Below are positions 33,378 through 43,770 of a DNA stretch of 47,773 bases, in pieces. Source of the stretch: Chara braunii (Eukaryota; Streptophyta; Charophyceae; Charales; Characeae); NCBI GenBank assembly GCA_003427395.1, contig BFEA01000514.1, forward strand, positions 1 to 47,773. The letters are read 5' to 3'. Each line of letters starts with the position of its first letter. The stretch's first letter is position 1. The notes under the pieces are model-generated. The model made no database searches and was not told where the DNA came from. It worked only from the letters and a program-made list of their open reading frames with translations. A program made the position numbers and the translations under genes.

Positions 33378-33623
33378 CGTACCTAGCTGCCGCAGTCCAG
33401 ACTGAGTCAAAATGCTATGAGACTCCTTGCCCTTCTTCAAATAGGGCCTCATGTCATGAATGGTACCACCAACGAACTCAGTGTGGACCACATAGATGGA
33501 TAGGTTTCCCTGCCTGAAAACATCTGCACTGACATACCGGTATTGGAAAACATTTTTTGTAGTTATCTTGTTGAGACTTATCAGTACAGTCTCTTGGATT
33601 GAGAATGACTGGATTACACTCAT
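33120..33623 (-). pseudogene. LTR-encoded module ORF, frameshifted copy in 5' LTR
   Basis: Homologous to 14532-15035 from the same MSVIQSF start through GGTIHDMRPYLKKGK. A one-base deletion near 33413, a (TC)n expansion (33330-33373) and another one-base deletion near 33245 break it. The (TC)n tract reads as an Arg-Glu repeat in the frame. The C-terminal part of the module is no longer continuous. Confidence 0.6.
33330..33373. repeat. (TC)22 microsatellite in the LTR ORF
   Basis: The other LTR has only about 10 bp of ctctctctct at this site, so the tract expanded after insertion, within coding sequence of the module ORF. Confidence 0.93.
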
Positions 33624-34185
33624 GTGCTGATGTTGGTTGAAGAAACTGACTTCTCCGCTCTTTTATGTGAGCAACGTCTTAATATCAGATGGCTAAAGGA
33701 GGCTAACCGTTTGCTGATTAGTCCTGACAGGGAGTTTCAAGTAACTCTGACAATTGATTATTGGTTGAGTACCAATTGAGTGCCGACTTAACGCTGATTG
33801 ATACCCCTTTTCAGGCCATGGTAATGCCTTGTGATTCTCACTTTGCCAATTCGTCTTTTCTGTAATATGCATTCGACTCGTGAAGTATCTCCCTCCTTCA
33901 CTCTCACTGTTGGCTGCTGACGATCTCTCGTGCTTGGTTTACTGTTTCGACAAAAGAGAAAGTGTTGTGTAATTTGAATGTTGATTGAGTGCTAGTTGAG
34001 CACTGTCCGAATGCTGATTATGGATTGATTAAATGCTAGTCAAAGGCTGATGATCTGGGCCTGGTCACTTGACACCCGTGACANTGATCAAANCGTAGTT
34101 TATTGATGGGTGTTTGATAATATGAAACTTCTGTAGGATTACAGATTGCTGGGAGTCGTTCGCTGTTTGGAAAACAAGTGTAACT

Positions 34186-34461
34186 TCAAGAGGTAAAGTC
34201 AGGTGGCTTTAGTGCCCACTTGAGCCTCTCTTTGGCCCCCTCCACAGTTTCCAACAAAGATCTAGTGCTATGCAACTTGCCCTTATGATCATAGAAATAA
34301 AGTACATACTCAATAAATTTTCTCTCGCCAGCCGTATGAACTACATGCTCTCCTTGGGTTTGCTGGTGCAGCTTCATATCCAAGCACGCCCCTTCTTCCC
34401 ATCCTTCAATCTTGTCACTGTTCGATTCACCTTTCACCACCATGACCTCGCCACGTTTCAT
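34186..34461 (-). CDS. LTR-encoded ORF (91 aa), copy in 5' LTR
   Basis: Same frame and length as 15598-15873, with a handful of substitutions (for example EHVVHTAGERK here, EHAVQTAGERK there). The frame being intact in both copies says little about selection, because this part of the LTR is almost identical. It shares the FIEYVLYFYDHKGKLHSTRS segment with possible similarity to the module ORF. Function is unknown. Confidence 0.4.
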   Translation of the reverse strand: MKRGEVMVVKGESNSDKIEGWEEGACLDMKLHQQTQGEHVVHTAGERKFIEYVLYFYDHKGKLHSTRSLLETVEGAKERLKWALKPPDFTS

Positions 34462-34833
34462 ACTTCCCTACAATAAGATTCCAGCGATGAAAAGAAAATA
34501 GATTGCACTTGGCCTTGATGAGTTTTGTAATCAGGTAAGGTAAACGGTTCCCAGACTCAAGTCATTTATACTTAGTTCACTCCGACTGCTGAGGATCTCT
34601 GACGGGTACCTTCACCACTAGCACCTGACTATTATCACCGTGTCACAGCTTCGCTAGGCGTTATTTTGGGGTCGGCATAGACCTCCAGCTCGGGGCGGTG
34701 CTGGGGATCGTCCAACTCCTGCCCCAAATAACAAAAGGGGGTGAGTCACGGTGGCTAGCCGTTATCAGAGCCAACAATTACCATCTGCGCTGAATCATGG
34801 GCTATCTAACCGTAACACCGACCACTGGCAGGT

Positions 34834-35052
34834 CTACATGCGACGAGATATTTCCCTTACGAATATAGTCCAGGCGAATCGCCAAACACTCTTCCGACAC
34901 AGCAGACAGACCTTGCCAGGGCAACCAATCAGACATTGCTTATAGCAAGGGCCTCTCGAGCAAAGTACACAATATCCAGGCAAGAAAAGAAATCTCGTAC
35001 GAGTAGTACTCGACGATCCTATAATAGGAAATTTCATCAGAAAGGGGTACAC
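34834..35052 (-). CDS. LTR small Cys-containing ORF, copy in 5' LTR
   Basis: A 72-codon frame with CYKQCLIGC and KVCLLCRKS, corresponding to 16282-16560. The N-terminal part differs from the other copy because of a frame shift. It could be chance. Confidence 0.25.
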   Translation of the reverse strand: MYPFLMKFPIIGSSSTTRTRFLFLPGYCVLCSRGPCYKQCLIGCPGKVCLLCRKSVWRFAWTIFVREISRRM

Positions 35053-37539
35053 TGGTGTTAGTTGTAATTAACCTCACTCGACTATGAGCGGCAACACACG
35101 CCGCCTTTCTCACCAGTACAAGAAGAATGATATCCGGTTAGTCGCTTAGAAATCTTCTCCTGCTTTAGCATTGAGTTTTCATATTATCAACAGTGTTAAC
35201 CCAGGGTGTACGTGGTCCGTCAAACTGTACTCACAATCTGGAAGATTCAGCTCACCAGGTCTCCCAGCATAATCACTAGCAGAAGTGGAACAACTCAAAC
35301 GAATAATGCACAGGGGATCACAATGATGACCATGACGCAGACCCATGACGAGTAGTCACACACAGATCTTGTCAGTCCCCCGAGATGAACGACATGCCGT
35401 AAACACTGGCCATAAATGTACCCTTCTTAATAGGTAGCAGGAAAAAGATCGATAAATAACCAGTAACTGACTGATTATGAGAGTGACTTCTAGTAATTAG
35501 TCCTATTCAAGTTCAAGCATAACAGACATGGAATTCTAGATCACAATCAGTATGGCCACCAGTACAATAGGGTGTCTCAAAGAAACTTACATAGCACTAA
35601 CGCAATTCATGCCTCTGAGTCGAAACCTCGATCAGTCCCCATCAAGGAGGTATTTGACCAAAAGATATACCATTGTTCTAAGTAATCTTAGCTTGCTCAT
35701 CAGAATAGGGAACTGGGAAAACCGGCTCATTTATCATACAATCCCCAGTTTTCACTCGAGTTCATGTCTACTATCTTTTCACTATTACCAACCTTTACAG
35801 TCCCACTCGTTACCGGAAGATCAACGGGCGTGAGTTTAGCTAGCGTTCCCCAAGCAGGAAGTGCTGAGAGGTTCGTCAGGATTGATTCAACAGGTTTAGA
35901 TCACGAGGCGAGTGCATGAACAGTACTCCACATGGGAAAGCACTAGGGAAAAGGACGAAAGTTGAACCCTCTGCTCCCGTTGGTTCAACCCTGTATGCCA
36001 ACCAATAGTTGATCTAACCCTCCCTTCGAAAGGGGTCATATTCTATTCATCATATTGAATCCAACGTCTGAACAAAGGGGCTGAACGACGGGGACTTACC
36101 TTACCAGCATTGTTGCACAAGGTTCAAGTCCCAATGACGAATACTACTAAGTTCGAACCCAACATTTCGTTCCAAGACTGCATGGTTACTTGCTCGCGAC
36201 GATCTGTCAATAAACTTGAGCCAGCGTTTGCATTATTCTAATCATGTGATTTTGACGGCACGACCAAATGGACACGTTATCGGAAGAGATAACATAAAAG
36301 TGATTGATCAAAGCCCAACACCCAATACTGATTCAAATGTTATTTTACTCCCTCCCTTTCTGTGAGATTGAAAAGATATACAACACCCTTGTTTCAATAG
36401 AAGCCCGGAGCTTAACACGATCGACACCATTCCTATCTACATGCAGCGCGTAGGGATGGAAATCTGTTTTTCTCTCCCAAGTACGTGCTGATGGTAACTA
36501 GTTGGTTCGCTCTCTCCTATCTTATCACACATGAGTCGAGTTAGCGCGCACTGGCATAATTGACTTACTCCATGTGTTAGATGACGTCATCCCATGCGAA
36601 CGCGCTCAGCCACACGTCATGAGAGGCAAACCTCTTATCAGAAGCAATAATTTCTCGGTAGGAGAGATGTGAATCACTTGGCATTTCCGCAGGAGCCCTT
36701 GATCCTCTCACATTCAATAGCCAGCGTTTGCAGTCGTACATTTTATGTCAATAGCGAAGCTTGATGATCTTAACGATTCGGAAAGACCCCGTCGTCTGAC
36801 TCCTCCCTCTCAAATCATGTACGAGGCTTGATCCCTATCGATGCCCCATCCTGGCAATTCTCGGGAGATAACGCAGGGTCACGTAAGAAACTAGCATGTG
36901 AAGTAGTACTGTTGTTGCCTTAGTGACCAGCGAGTATCAGTGATAGATGGAGTCGCTACAGTCATGCAAGTAGAAAACGCCCGACCGAGGAAACATCAAC
37001 AGGAGGCGTGCAGACTTCATCCGCAACGTCAACAAGAAGCCAAACAACTCTCTTACTACCCCAGTGCATGTCGGGCACAAGCTTTCCCCTTCTTTGGGCG
37101 CGATCGTTAAAAGTTGATGTCATCAACAAATGCAGTCTCCCTCACTATCCCTTGGAGTGCTTCAACTCACTTGATTATGGCGAAAACCATTCACATTGCC
37201 CCGATGCTTACGCATTATATCTCGCTAGTTTGGGATGATTGTACAAACGTCTGATCTCGTTCCTGACAGGCTCGCCCCCTCAAAGTGTCCCAATACGTCG
37301 ACGTCAACTCACCCCTCATCAACTGGCACTAAATTCCTCCACACAGTACATCTCACGTTCTCTCCCTGATGGTAAACCCTTTTCTCTCTTGTTCTAGCCC
37401 CAACTCTAAAATGAGAGCCACACTCTTACGGTCCATAGTACGTGCGCTAATCCTTGCACGCTCCCCCACTTTCTCACAGACTCACACGAGTGCTGCATAG
37501 CTGACCTCCCACACGTAACCGCCTCTCGCGCGTCGTTTT

Positions 37540-38133
37540 TTACCGGTCTCGTGTTCTTGATGGCCCAGTCTCCGCTGGCCTCGTTCTCTCTCTCGCTGCC
37601 GACTCCGAGCTGGCCTCCGGACCGTCTTCCACCATCCCAGCCAGCGGATGATTCCTGCGGATCTGGTTCAACCCATGCCAGGACTCAGGCTGGGTTTCCG
37701 CTTCCAAGTCGCTAGCGTCACTCCTGGCCTCGGAATTGCGGTCCAGATGCTGCTGCGCTCGGTCAACCGTGTCCGTTGAAGTTTCAACCTCGTGGTAAGT
37801 AATGGTCACACGAACCTCAGCCGTGACCCCATTTCTCTGCATCCTTCTTTTTGCCCAGTTCTTAGATTCAATGACGGCCAACTGCATTCTCTGGTCCCCC
37901 TTCATTTCCTCCTCTCTCGCTCCCTCTAAGGTAACTTTTAGCCTTGCCTCATCTCCCCCGTTGTAACTCAGGGTCATAGTGATCCTGGGACCTTCGCCAG
38001 ACATAGGAGACCAACGGGTAGTGTACTTCCTGCAATCCGGCCGGTAGCCGTGCAGGCCATTGCTGCGTGCCATAGCCAGGCTATCGGCAGACGTGGCGTA
38101 GTACCAGGTTGCTATCCTAGCACAACGTGCCAC
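37540..38133 (-). CDS. First LTR ORF downstream of TATA box (197 aa), copy in 5' LTR
   Basis: The longer version of the 18991-19518 frame, with 22 more residues at the N-terminus (MARCARIATWYYATSADSLA). It starts about 100 bp downstream of the TATA box (38231-38240), so on a normal LTR transcript it would be the first sizeable ORF. A charged protein with LSYNGGDEARLKVTLEGARE, SKNWAKRRMQRNG, TAEVRVTITYHEVET and a Ser/Arg-rich tail. No known domain. Differences from the other copy are mostly amino-acid changing, as in neutral decay. A role in packaging, transcription or silencing defence cannot be read from the sequence. Confidence 0.55.
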   Translation of the reverse strand: MARCARIATWYYATSADSLAMARSNGLHGYRPDCRKYTTRWSPMSGEGPRITMTLSYNGGDEARLKVTLEGAREEEMKGDQRMQLAVIESKNWAKRRMQRNGVTAEVRVTITYHEVETSTDTVDRAQQHLDRNSEARSDASDLEAETQPESWHGLNQIRRNHPLAGMVEDGPEASSESAARERTRPAETGPSRTRDR

Positions 38134-38230
38134 TTAACGCAGACTAAACACTACCCGACTGTTAGCGTGTTGCACCCCTTTTCTAAGAGAAACAAGAGTA
38201 CGCCGCGCACTCACAGACCTCTCCTCTCTT

Positions 38231-38240
38231 CCTTTATAGA
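38231..38240 (-). promoter_or_regulatory. TATA box of element B, 5' LTR copy
   Basis: The minus-strand sequence CTATAAAGG lies upstream of the 197-aa ORF. With the same motif in the other LTR it marks the probable promoter, putting transcription start near 38200. Confidence 0.62.
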
Positions 38241-39318
38241 ATCGCTGTTTGCCAAGATCCCCGCGCTTTAAATGAAGGACCCAAATTAGTTCTTTTTAAA
38301 CCTTTTAAAATTAAAGAAACTTCAAAATTTTGTAGATGATGAAATAGATTAAAATTAAGTGATTTTGGAAACGCTCAAGTCTATAACCCAACGGTCGGGC
38401 GCGGTCTAAACCTCACGCCACCATCTGTGCCAGATCTCAGTGACAGGATTGTGGATTCGACACTGTGGTCCCATAACGAGATATCGACGGTCTCTCTTGT
38501 CTCTTCAAAATGAACCGCCGGCCTATCTCTATCGGGTACTAGTGTCCGATGGCAAGGAGGGGGCTTATGACCCTCCATGGGGAGTGATAGGTCTCCTACC
38601 GATGCGGCCGCGGGTTGCCCCTCTTTTGGGGTCACATTATGCGGCACACAACCAGACAACTCATCCACAAACGTTATACGAGGGGTCGGCCAGCTTAGGC
38701 CGTAGACCACAGTCTGAGCTCAGAATTCGACCCGTTGGCTTTCCCACGAAATGACAGGTCGAACGAAAATTAAATAATAGTAGTAGTTATAATAAAAAAT
38801 AATAATAATAATAATCGTAGCAGCAAAATCAGAAAAGGTAAGGAAATCGTTACATCACAGTGGTCTGAAGCCACCGGATTTTTCCCGAACTAAAACGCGA
38901 GTTCAAATTTGACGTTTTAGTTTTCCTTTTCCCTTCTCTCTTTTTGACAACGACTTCTGCCCTGTGCACCTAACCCATAACCTGGAGAAGGGGTACTTGG
39001 CGCGCAGTAGAAAAACCCACGTCGGACCCTCTACCTCCTCGTCCCAGGACGAGCCCGGTGGCTACCACGGCTACAGGCCGGTAGTGCTCTGCTGTACAGC
39101 AGGGCGCCGAGCCTTCGTGGACCCAAGGAAAGTCTTGTGGTGCACCCTTTTGCCAAGGCGAAAGCCACTTGGTCCGACTCACATCAAAGTACATCTCTGG
39201 TACCAGGCCTGCAGGTGTTTCAGAACCCGTCCAATGGACCGTGGACATCAGGACAAGGGACTGCACCGAGCAGAAATCTGGCACACAAAGGAGGGCCGGG
39301 ACATCGCGCCCTCCGACA

Positions 39319-41323
39319 ACGTGCTCAGATCCACATACTCCTAGTTTAAGGGCAGTTGCGGCCTCTACCCACGACTGTCTTTTGCTGCCCTCGAAGCACC
39401 GCGACTCCTATACTTGGGACATAATTTAATGATGTTGCAGGGGTCCCTGCACAATACACACTGAGACCTATTTATACGACCCTACCACAAACTTTGCTCA
39501 ATTCCCAAATCTTCCCAAGGTCGTCCCCCGGGCCGACATGGGTGCCGCCATCCCTATCTGGGAGGTGACCGACTCTGACGCGAACGGTTAGACGGTGGAC
39601 CTTGACCCCTGCCTCTCTCTTGACGGTTCCTGTTACCGCCAACCCCCTGGCCGCCCTGCCCTTGGCCACCTGGGCCCCGACCATCCGGTCAGGCCATCGT
39701 CCTCCTCCTTGCGGCCTCCCTCCAGCCACATCGGCAACGTAGGTTTTTCCCTTATCTAAACTATTGTCCTCCTCCTCAAGTCCCCACTTAATGTCTTAGT
39801 AGGGAATTTCTTTTGCACCACCCTCTTCCATCGTTAGGATTAGACTATCCTTGGCCTTGACGTGACCAGAGATGATGTGCCCCTTCCATGTTTTTCCCTT
39901 TGTCAAGTCCTTGCGCCAGAACGTGGTAACTGGCCACAGCTGAGCGACGAATGTTACGGCCTCCCTACTAAGGATATCATAAGTGATCCCCTGCTGTTGT
40001 TTTTTCTCACAGAAGTGTCTTTGAATATGCTCAGGTAATGACCGGTAAAAAAGTTAAAGTAGTTGGGCATCAGTTACTCCATGCCCAGGCACTGCGATCA
40101 GCTCATCCATCGCGGATTTGAGTGCATGCACACTCTTCCACTATCGTGTGTGGATCATTTGCAATTTGTCAGAGTCTTTGAGCCCCCACGTGATGTATGA
40201 GAACCGTTCCCTGACTGCTTTAAGGAACTCGGAGAGGGGTGTGACTCGTGAATACGTCATGTCACTGTCACAATTCGCGGCCCGTGCAAGCAACCAAACA
40301 ACGTCGGCCGCCTCTTCTTTCAATGTTTGGAAGGCCACGAGGACATGGTCTTTTGGCGCGACACCCTGTAGATAGAGGCAGAGTTAACACTAGCCTCCCA
40401 GTTGTCAAAGTCTTGTCCTTTCTTTCCACTGAGGAGCTCAGGGAATCGGGCTTTGACTTTCTCGGAGCGTGGGGCAGACTCCTCTTCCTTGGAAGCCTTT
40501 ATCTTGGCACCCTCAATGGCGCCGGTGCAAAATTTCTCAGTACTACTGATCGCGAGGTGGATCTGATCCACCAAGTACTTCATCATGACCCATGCAAAGT
40601 CTTTAAATTTGGCACGTATAGACTCTAACGCGATATCATGACTGCGAAGATGCTGCATTTGCTCTCGCTGCGTGATCCATTGGGATTCTACACACTGTGT
40701 CAGGGTATCAAGCTTAGTTGCTATCTCAGTTTCTTCCTTCATCTTCCCCATCCTGGTCTTTGCCGCTTTTAAATGTCTTTCTATCCTTTCTGCCGTTTCC
40801 AGACATTTGACTCTCTCTTAGGATAAACGCCATTTCCATGCCAACTGTTGTTCCTGCTCCTTTGCGGTTCTTCGCAAAGGGTCTCTTTCTACCTCCAAGT
40901 CCGTTCTTGCCGCTTCTCTCCCCTCTGGGGATATCACCAACTCAGCCTCTCTATCTTCCCCCAGCTCCACATGTGCTTCCCACTCATTAATTATCTACCT
41001 CTTCTTGGGACATTCTACTAGTACTTGCTTCACCCCTCCTTTTCAGCGACTGTTCTTCTTCAATTGTTTCTTCTTCCTCTTCTGCTTGTGCCTCTATTGC
41101 TTCCATCTTCTCCTCCTGCTCCTGCTTGCACCCCTCCATTTCTTCCTCCATCTTCTTCTTCTTCGCTTCCTGTTCCTCTCGCAGGGCTACCATCTTCGCC
41201 TGCTTAATCAGTTTCCTTTTCTCCATCTTCTCCTTTCTTTCTTTCTTTCAGAAGGGTGGCAACTTTCTCTTCTTGTTCCTTACTGTAGGGGGTGGTACTA
41301 ACCCCGGTCCTGGTGGTCGCCAT
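39319..41323 (-). pseudogene. Element A gag, decayed
   Basis: The minus-strand start at 41323 opens MATTRTGVSTTPYSKEQEEK and leads into a long Lys/Glu coiled-coil region (MKKKMEEEMEGC, EEEEETIEEEQSLKRR). The frame shifts at an AAAG microsatellite (about 41232-41250). Further segments are 40320-40751 (AKFKDFAWVMMKYLVDQIHL, then ARFPELLSGKKGQDFDNW) and 40141-40338 (EAADVVWLLARAANCD, PLSEFLKAVRERF), a gag-capsid-like pattern. Next comes a Gly/Arg/Gln-rich stretch (39500-39730) and CVLCRDPCNIIKLC (about 39410-39455), a zinc knuckle with Asn for His. The remaining 90 bp reach the element B insertion. Confidence 0.72.
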
Positions 41324-42084
41324 GGTGAAAGTGCACAATCACTAACGATTCCGCTCCTCAACACGTAGACCTACCTGTTTGAACTTTCATCTAAAGAACT
41401 TCCTATCCACTACTCACGTTTGTTCTAAGCTGTCACTACATAACTCGTTGGTTGATCAGGAGACATTTAAGGAGATCCCCCATAACTCCTCAATAATTAT
41501 TTAACCTCGCAGACCACAATCAGTCGAGTTCTCTCAAGACTTAGACAGTTGGACGCGCAGCCCACAGATCGGAGTTCGGCCCTACCACGCCACACTGAGC
41601 AGCCCGCCGGTCAGTACTTGTCCTTGGGGGTCTTCTCGTGGGGACCTGTCAGTTGTCAGACGCGGCCTTTAACCTTACTAATTCATGTGTGGGTTTGGGC
41701 TCGCAGATTTACGACCACATCCACAGAGTTTTATCGACCTGGACAAAAGTGACAGGGAGATATGACAAACTTTGACAGACCTGACGTCAGCAAGTACCAA
41801 GGTGAAGGTGCACATCCACAGGGTAAGGGTTCGGCCAAGGCTTGGAGAGATAATACCGCTCGTCTTCTCGTTCCAGCTTGGTCAATGCTCTGGTCAACGA
41901 TCTTGGTCAACACCCCGGTCAATGCTCCGATCAATGCTGGTCAACTTCCCTGGTCAACCCTCCGACCTCCTGGCTAGGGTGGTCGACCTTCTCCTTCGTC
42001 ACCCCTTCTTCTTCCGTCATCTTGGCTATGGCTTCTTCTTCCTTCTTCGGCTTGCGGGGGCTCTGGCGTGGATAACGGGAACCA
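41324..42084 (-). other. Element A leader (untranslated region)
   Basis: Between gag ATG and primer site. No ORF is supported. It contains a short-period tandem repeat of tggtcaa(c/t) units at 41877-41960. Plus-strand frames of up to 123 codons are probably chance. Confidence 0.6.
41877..41960. repeat. Minisatellite of tggtcaa(c/t)-type units, period about 13 bp
   Basis: At least seven units of ttggtcaatgctc / tggtcaacnntc type lie head to tail in the leader of element A. Confidence 0.75.
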
Positions 42085-42096
42085 GCTCCGATACCA
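42085..42096 (-). promoter_or_regulatory. Element A primer-binding site (initiator tRNA-Met type)
   Basis: The minus-strand TGGTATCGGAGC differs by one base from TGGTATCAGAGC, the widely used initiator-Met primer site of plant LTR elements. It begins one base after the LTR end, the canonical position. Confidence 0.85.
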
Positions 42097-42097
42097 G

Positions 42098-43138
42098 TGA
42101 AATCAGACTGCACTCCAAACTTGTTGTAACATGCATACATTGACAAACCGATGGCAAACCAACTTCTCCAACTCGTAATCAACAACGAACTTGCACTTAA
42201 AACTCAATTTCAGTCAATTGTGCAACTCGCGGCTATGGCCGCCGAACTTTTGTCTTCACCACCAACCTCACTCTCACTCATATACACATGTTCGAGGATC
42301 TACCCTGAATGCCCACACTACACATACACACACACTTTGTACACTGTATCTGTCACAACAGTTGGGCGGCTATGGTCGTCATCTTCTTCCTCCTAACTAT
42401 GGTCGCCGTCGTCTACCTCCTGGCCAGCTATGGCCGTCGTCTTCCTCACTGCCCACTTCAACTCCGGGCATCTGTAGACCTCCACGCACAAGTCACCAAG
42501 GCAGTGCTTCTGCATGGCTCGCAGGCGAATGAATGAATGGCTGGCCGCTGCCTCTTCATTTATAGTAGCCCGCAGGTAGCCTGGCCCTGCCCCAAACTGC
42601 GTGGGCCTTGGCCGCTAAATGCGTGGGCCCCGGGTCTGGAAACTTCCAAACTGCGTAGGCCTGGCAGGCCCCAAACGCGTGGGCCTTCTGGGCCAAAACT
42701 CGTGGGCTGCTGGGCCCCAAAACGCGTGTTCCCAACCCTTCTCTAAACCGTGTGGGCCCTTCCCTTCCAACCACGTGCAGCCCCTACCCTCGTACTTGCT
42801 GAATCAGACAGACCCTTCCAGAAAAACTCTTCCGGAACCTAGAGCCTACGAACTGTTACCTACAAACTGACTCTTAGGCTTGCGAAGAGGCGAGTAGAGA
42901 CTTTCAGAAGACCCTCAGCTAAGACTAACAGTAATGTACCAAACTGCTAATATGAAGACCTAGGGATCAAAACCTAACAGCTAACAGACTACTTCCTAAC
43001 AGACCTACGGGTTTAGGGACGGGTCACGGGTTCGAATCTCACTCAGAGCACAGTGTCAATATATAGGGTTTAGGCACAAGTTTAGGGATTGAATGTCAGT
43101 GTCTGCAGATGTTCGGTCAACAAGGTGAAACCGTTTCA
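42098..43138 (-). repeat. Element A 5' LTR
   Basis: This 1041 bp sequence has TG...CA termini (minus strand TGAAACGGTTTCACC to TGATTTCA) and is followed by the primer site. A TATA box (minus CTATAAATG, 42558-42564) lies after a U3 of about 575 bp. Eight or so 20-25 bp subrepeats with ccaaacgcgtgggcc-like cores (42590-42785) sit just upstream of the TATA box. This copy has one more subrepeat than the 3' LTR. Confidence 0.88.
42590..42785. repeat. U3 subrepeats with ACGCGT/CACGTG-like cores (element A 5' LTR)
   Basis: Units such as ccaaactgcgtgggcc, taaatgcgtgggcc, ccaaacgcgtgggcc and ccaaaacgcgtgttcc are spaced 20-30 bp apart, just upstream (minus sense) of the TATA box. The equivalent block at 1660-1835 in the 3' LTR has about seven. 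Position and repetition suggest an enhancer; which factor binds is not known. Confidence 0.7.
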
Positions 43139-43218
43139 ATTGAATGGCCATGGGTTACAACACATCCCCACTCTTTCCTCATATCAGTCGACGTGGAACA
43201 AGATACAAATATCGTTAG

Positions 43219-43285
<67 letters not shown>
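43219..43285. repeat. Poly(A) tract, 67 bp
   Basis: Pure A. It could be the tail of a retroposed sequence lying to its left (43139-43218), although no target duplication is visible. Confidence 0.95.
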
Positions 43286-43287
<2 letters not shown>

Positions 43288-43770
43288 ACATCATCACACA
43301 CACAACACGTCAAACAGAATTTGACCAGCTGAATGTTCAGTGAAAACTCGTTAGTACAGGTTTCCACCCAACCATCCATCAAGCCCGCAAACCGCCATCT
43401 CCCACAACCCGCCCCCGTCGGCTTGGATCACCATCGTTCGGACGACACTCGAAACACCGCTTATTAGGGCAGGGGGCAACATGCATCCCTTAAGTGGGTG
43501 GGGGAGGCACCTATGTTTGCAGTTCACCCCTGTATAGGCTTAGGAGTAGTAGCAGGCAGATAGTGAAAGTTGAAATTGAAAGAATAATATAGCTTAGTTT
43601 TTCAATATACATATATATAGTCGAACAGAGCTGTCCGGTACACCGTAGGCAGAGGGAAGAAGAGGACTTATGATTTTGCGTTGTAACCTACTAAACTATT
43701 CTGCCTTGAACCACTTGACATTTCCCATCTTCTCCTTTTTGGTCGGCCGCCGGTCAAATACAAAGGCCCT

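Larger units (their letters stand above)
13962..39318 (-). mobile_element. Element B: giant Ty3/gypsy-type retrotransposon with 6.86 kb LTRs
   Basis: Direct repeats of nearly 6.8 kb (13962-20755 and 32462-39318) flank an 11.7 kb internal region. That region has, on the minus strand, a tRNA-Asp-type primer site, a leader ORF, gag with zinc knuckle, protease, RT, RNase H and integrase, then repeat-rich DNA and a purine-rich tract. It sits in element A between zinc knuckle and protease. The 3' LTR lacks the last 72 bp present in the 5' LTR, so the junction is eroded and no target duplication is seen. Total size, about 25.4 kb including 970 Ns, is in the range of the giant plant Ogre elements. 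RT and integrase motifs (IDDNPVKGP, VERGHR) differ from element A and from usual plant Tat/Athila motifs. Confidence 0.87.
32462..39318 (-). repeat. Element B 5' LTR (6857 bp, complete)
   Basis: On the minus strand it opens TGTCGGAGG at 39318 and closes GTGCGACA at 32462, giving 5 bp inverted termini TGTCG/CGACA, followed by the primer site. The AATAAA signal is at 32641-32646 and the TATA box at 38231-38240. An R region of about 5.5 kb between the inferred start and the polyadenylation signal would be exceptionally long. The 72 bp next to the primer site are absent from the other LTR, where element B borders A. Confidence 0.85.
1185..43138 (-). mobile_element. Element A: old Ty3/gypsy (chromovirus-like) element, interrupted twice
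   Basis: Two LTR copies in the same orientation bracket one set of gag and pol pieces in the order expected for a single minus-strand element. From high to low coordinate these are 5' LTR, primer site, gag with zinc knuckle, protease, RT, RNase H, integrase, chromodomain-like tail, polypurine tract and 3' LTR. The set is cut after the zinc knuckle by element B (13962-39318) and between protease and RT by insert C (about 5317-13430). The LTRs differ at roughly one base in ten by eye, so the element is old. No 5 bp target duplication is visible (cattt before 1185, attga after 43138). I cannot exclude that the two ends belong to different copies of the same family, although the order and non-redundancy of domains argue for one element. 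Confidence 0.75.

Noticed and set aside
41005-41368. Leu/Phe-rich plus-strand frames suggesting a membrane protein
   Set aside because: They are the reverse complement of the Lys/Glu-rich coiled-coil part of element A gag.
1185-43138. A 4-5 bp target duplication for element A (attt / attg)
   Set aside because: The aligned flanks differ (cattt versus attga); a three-base match is not evidence.
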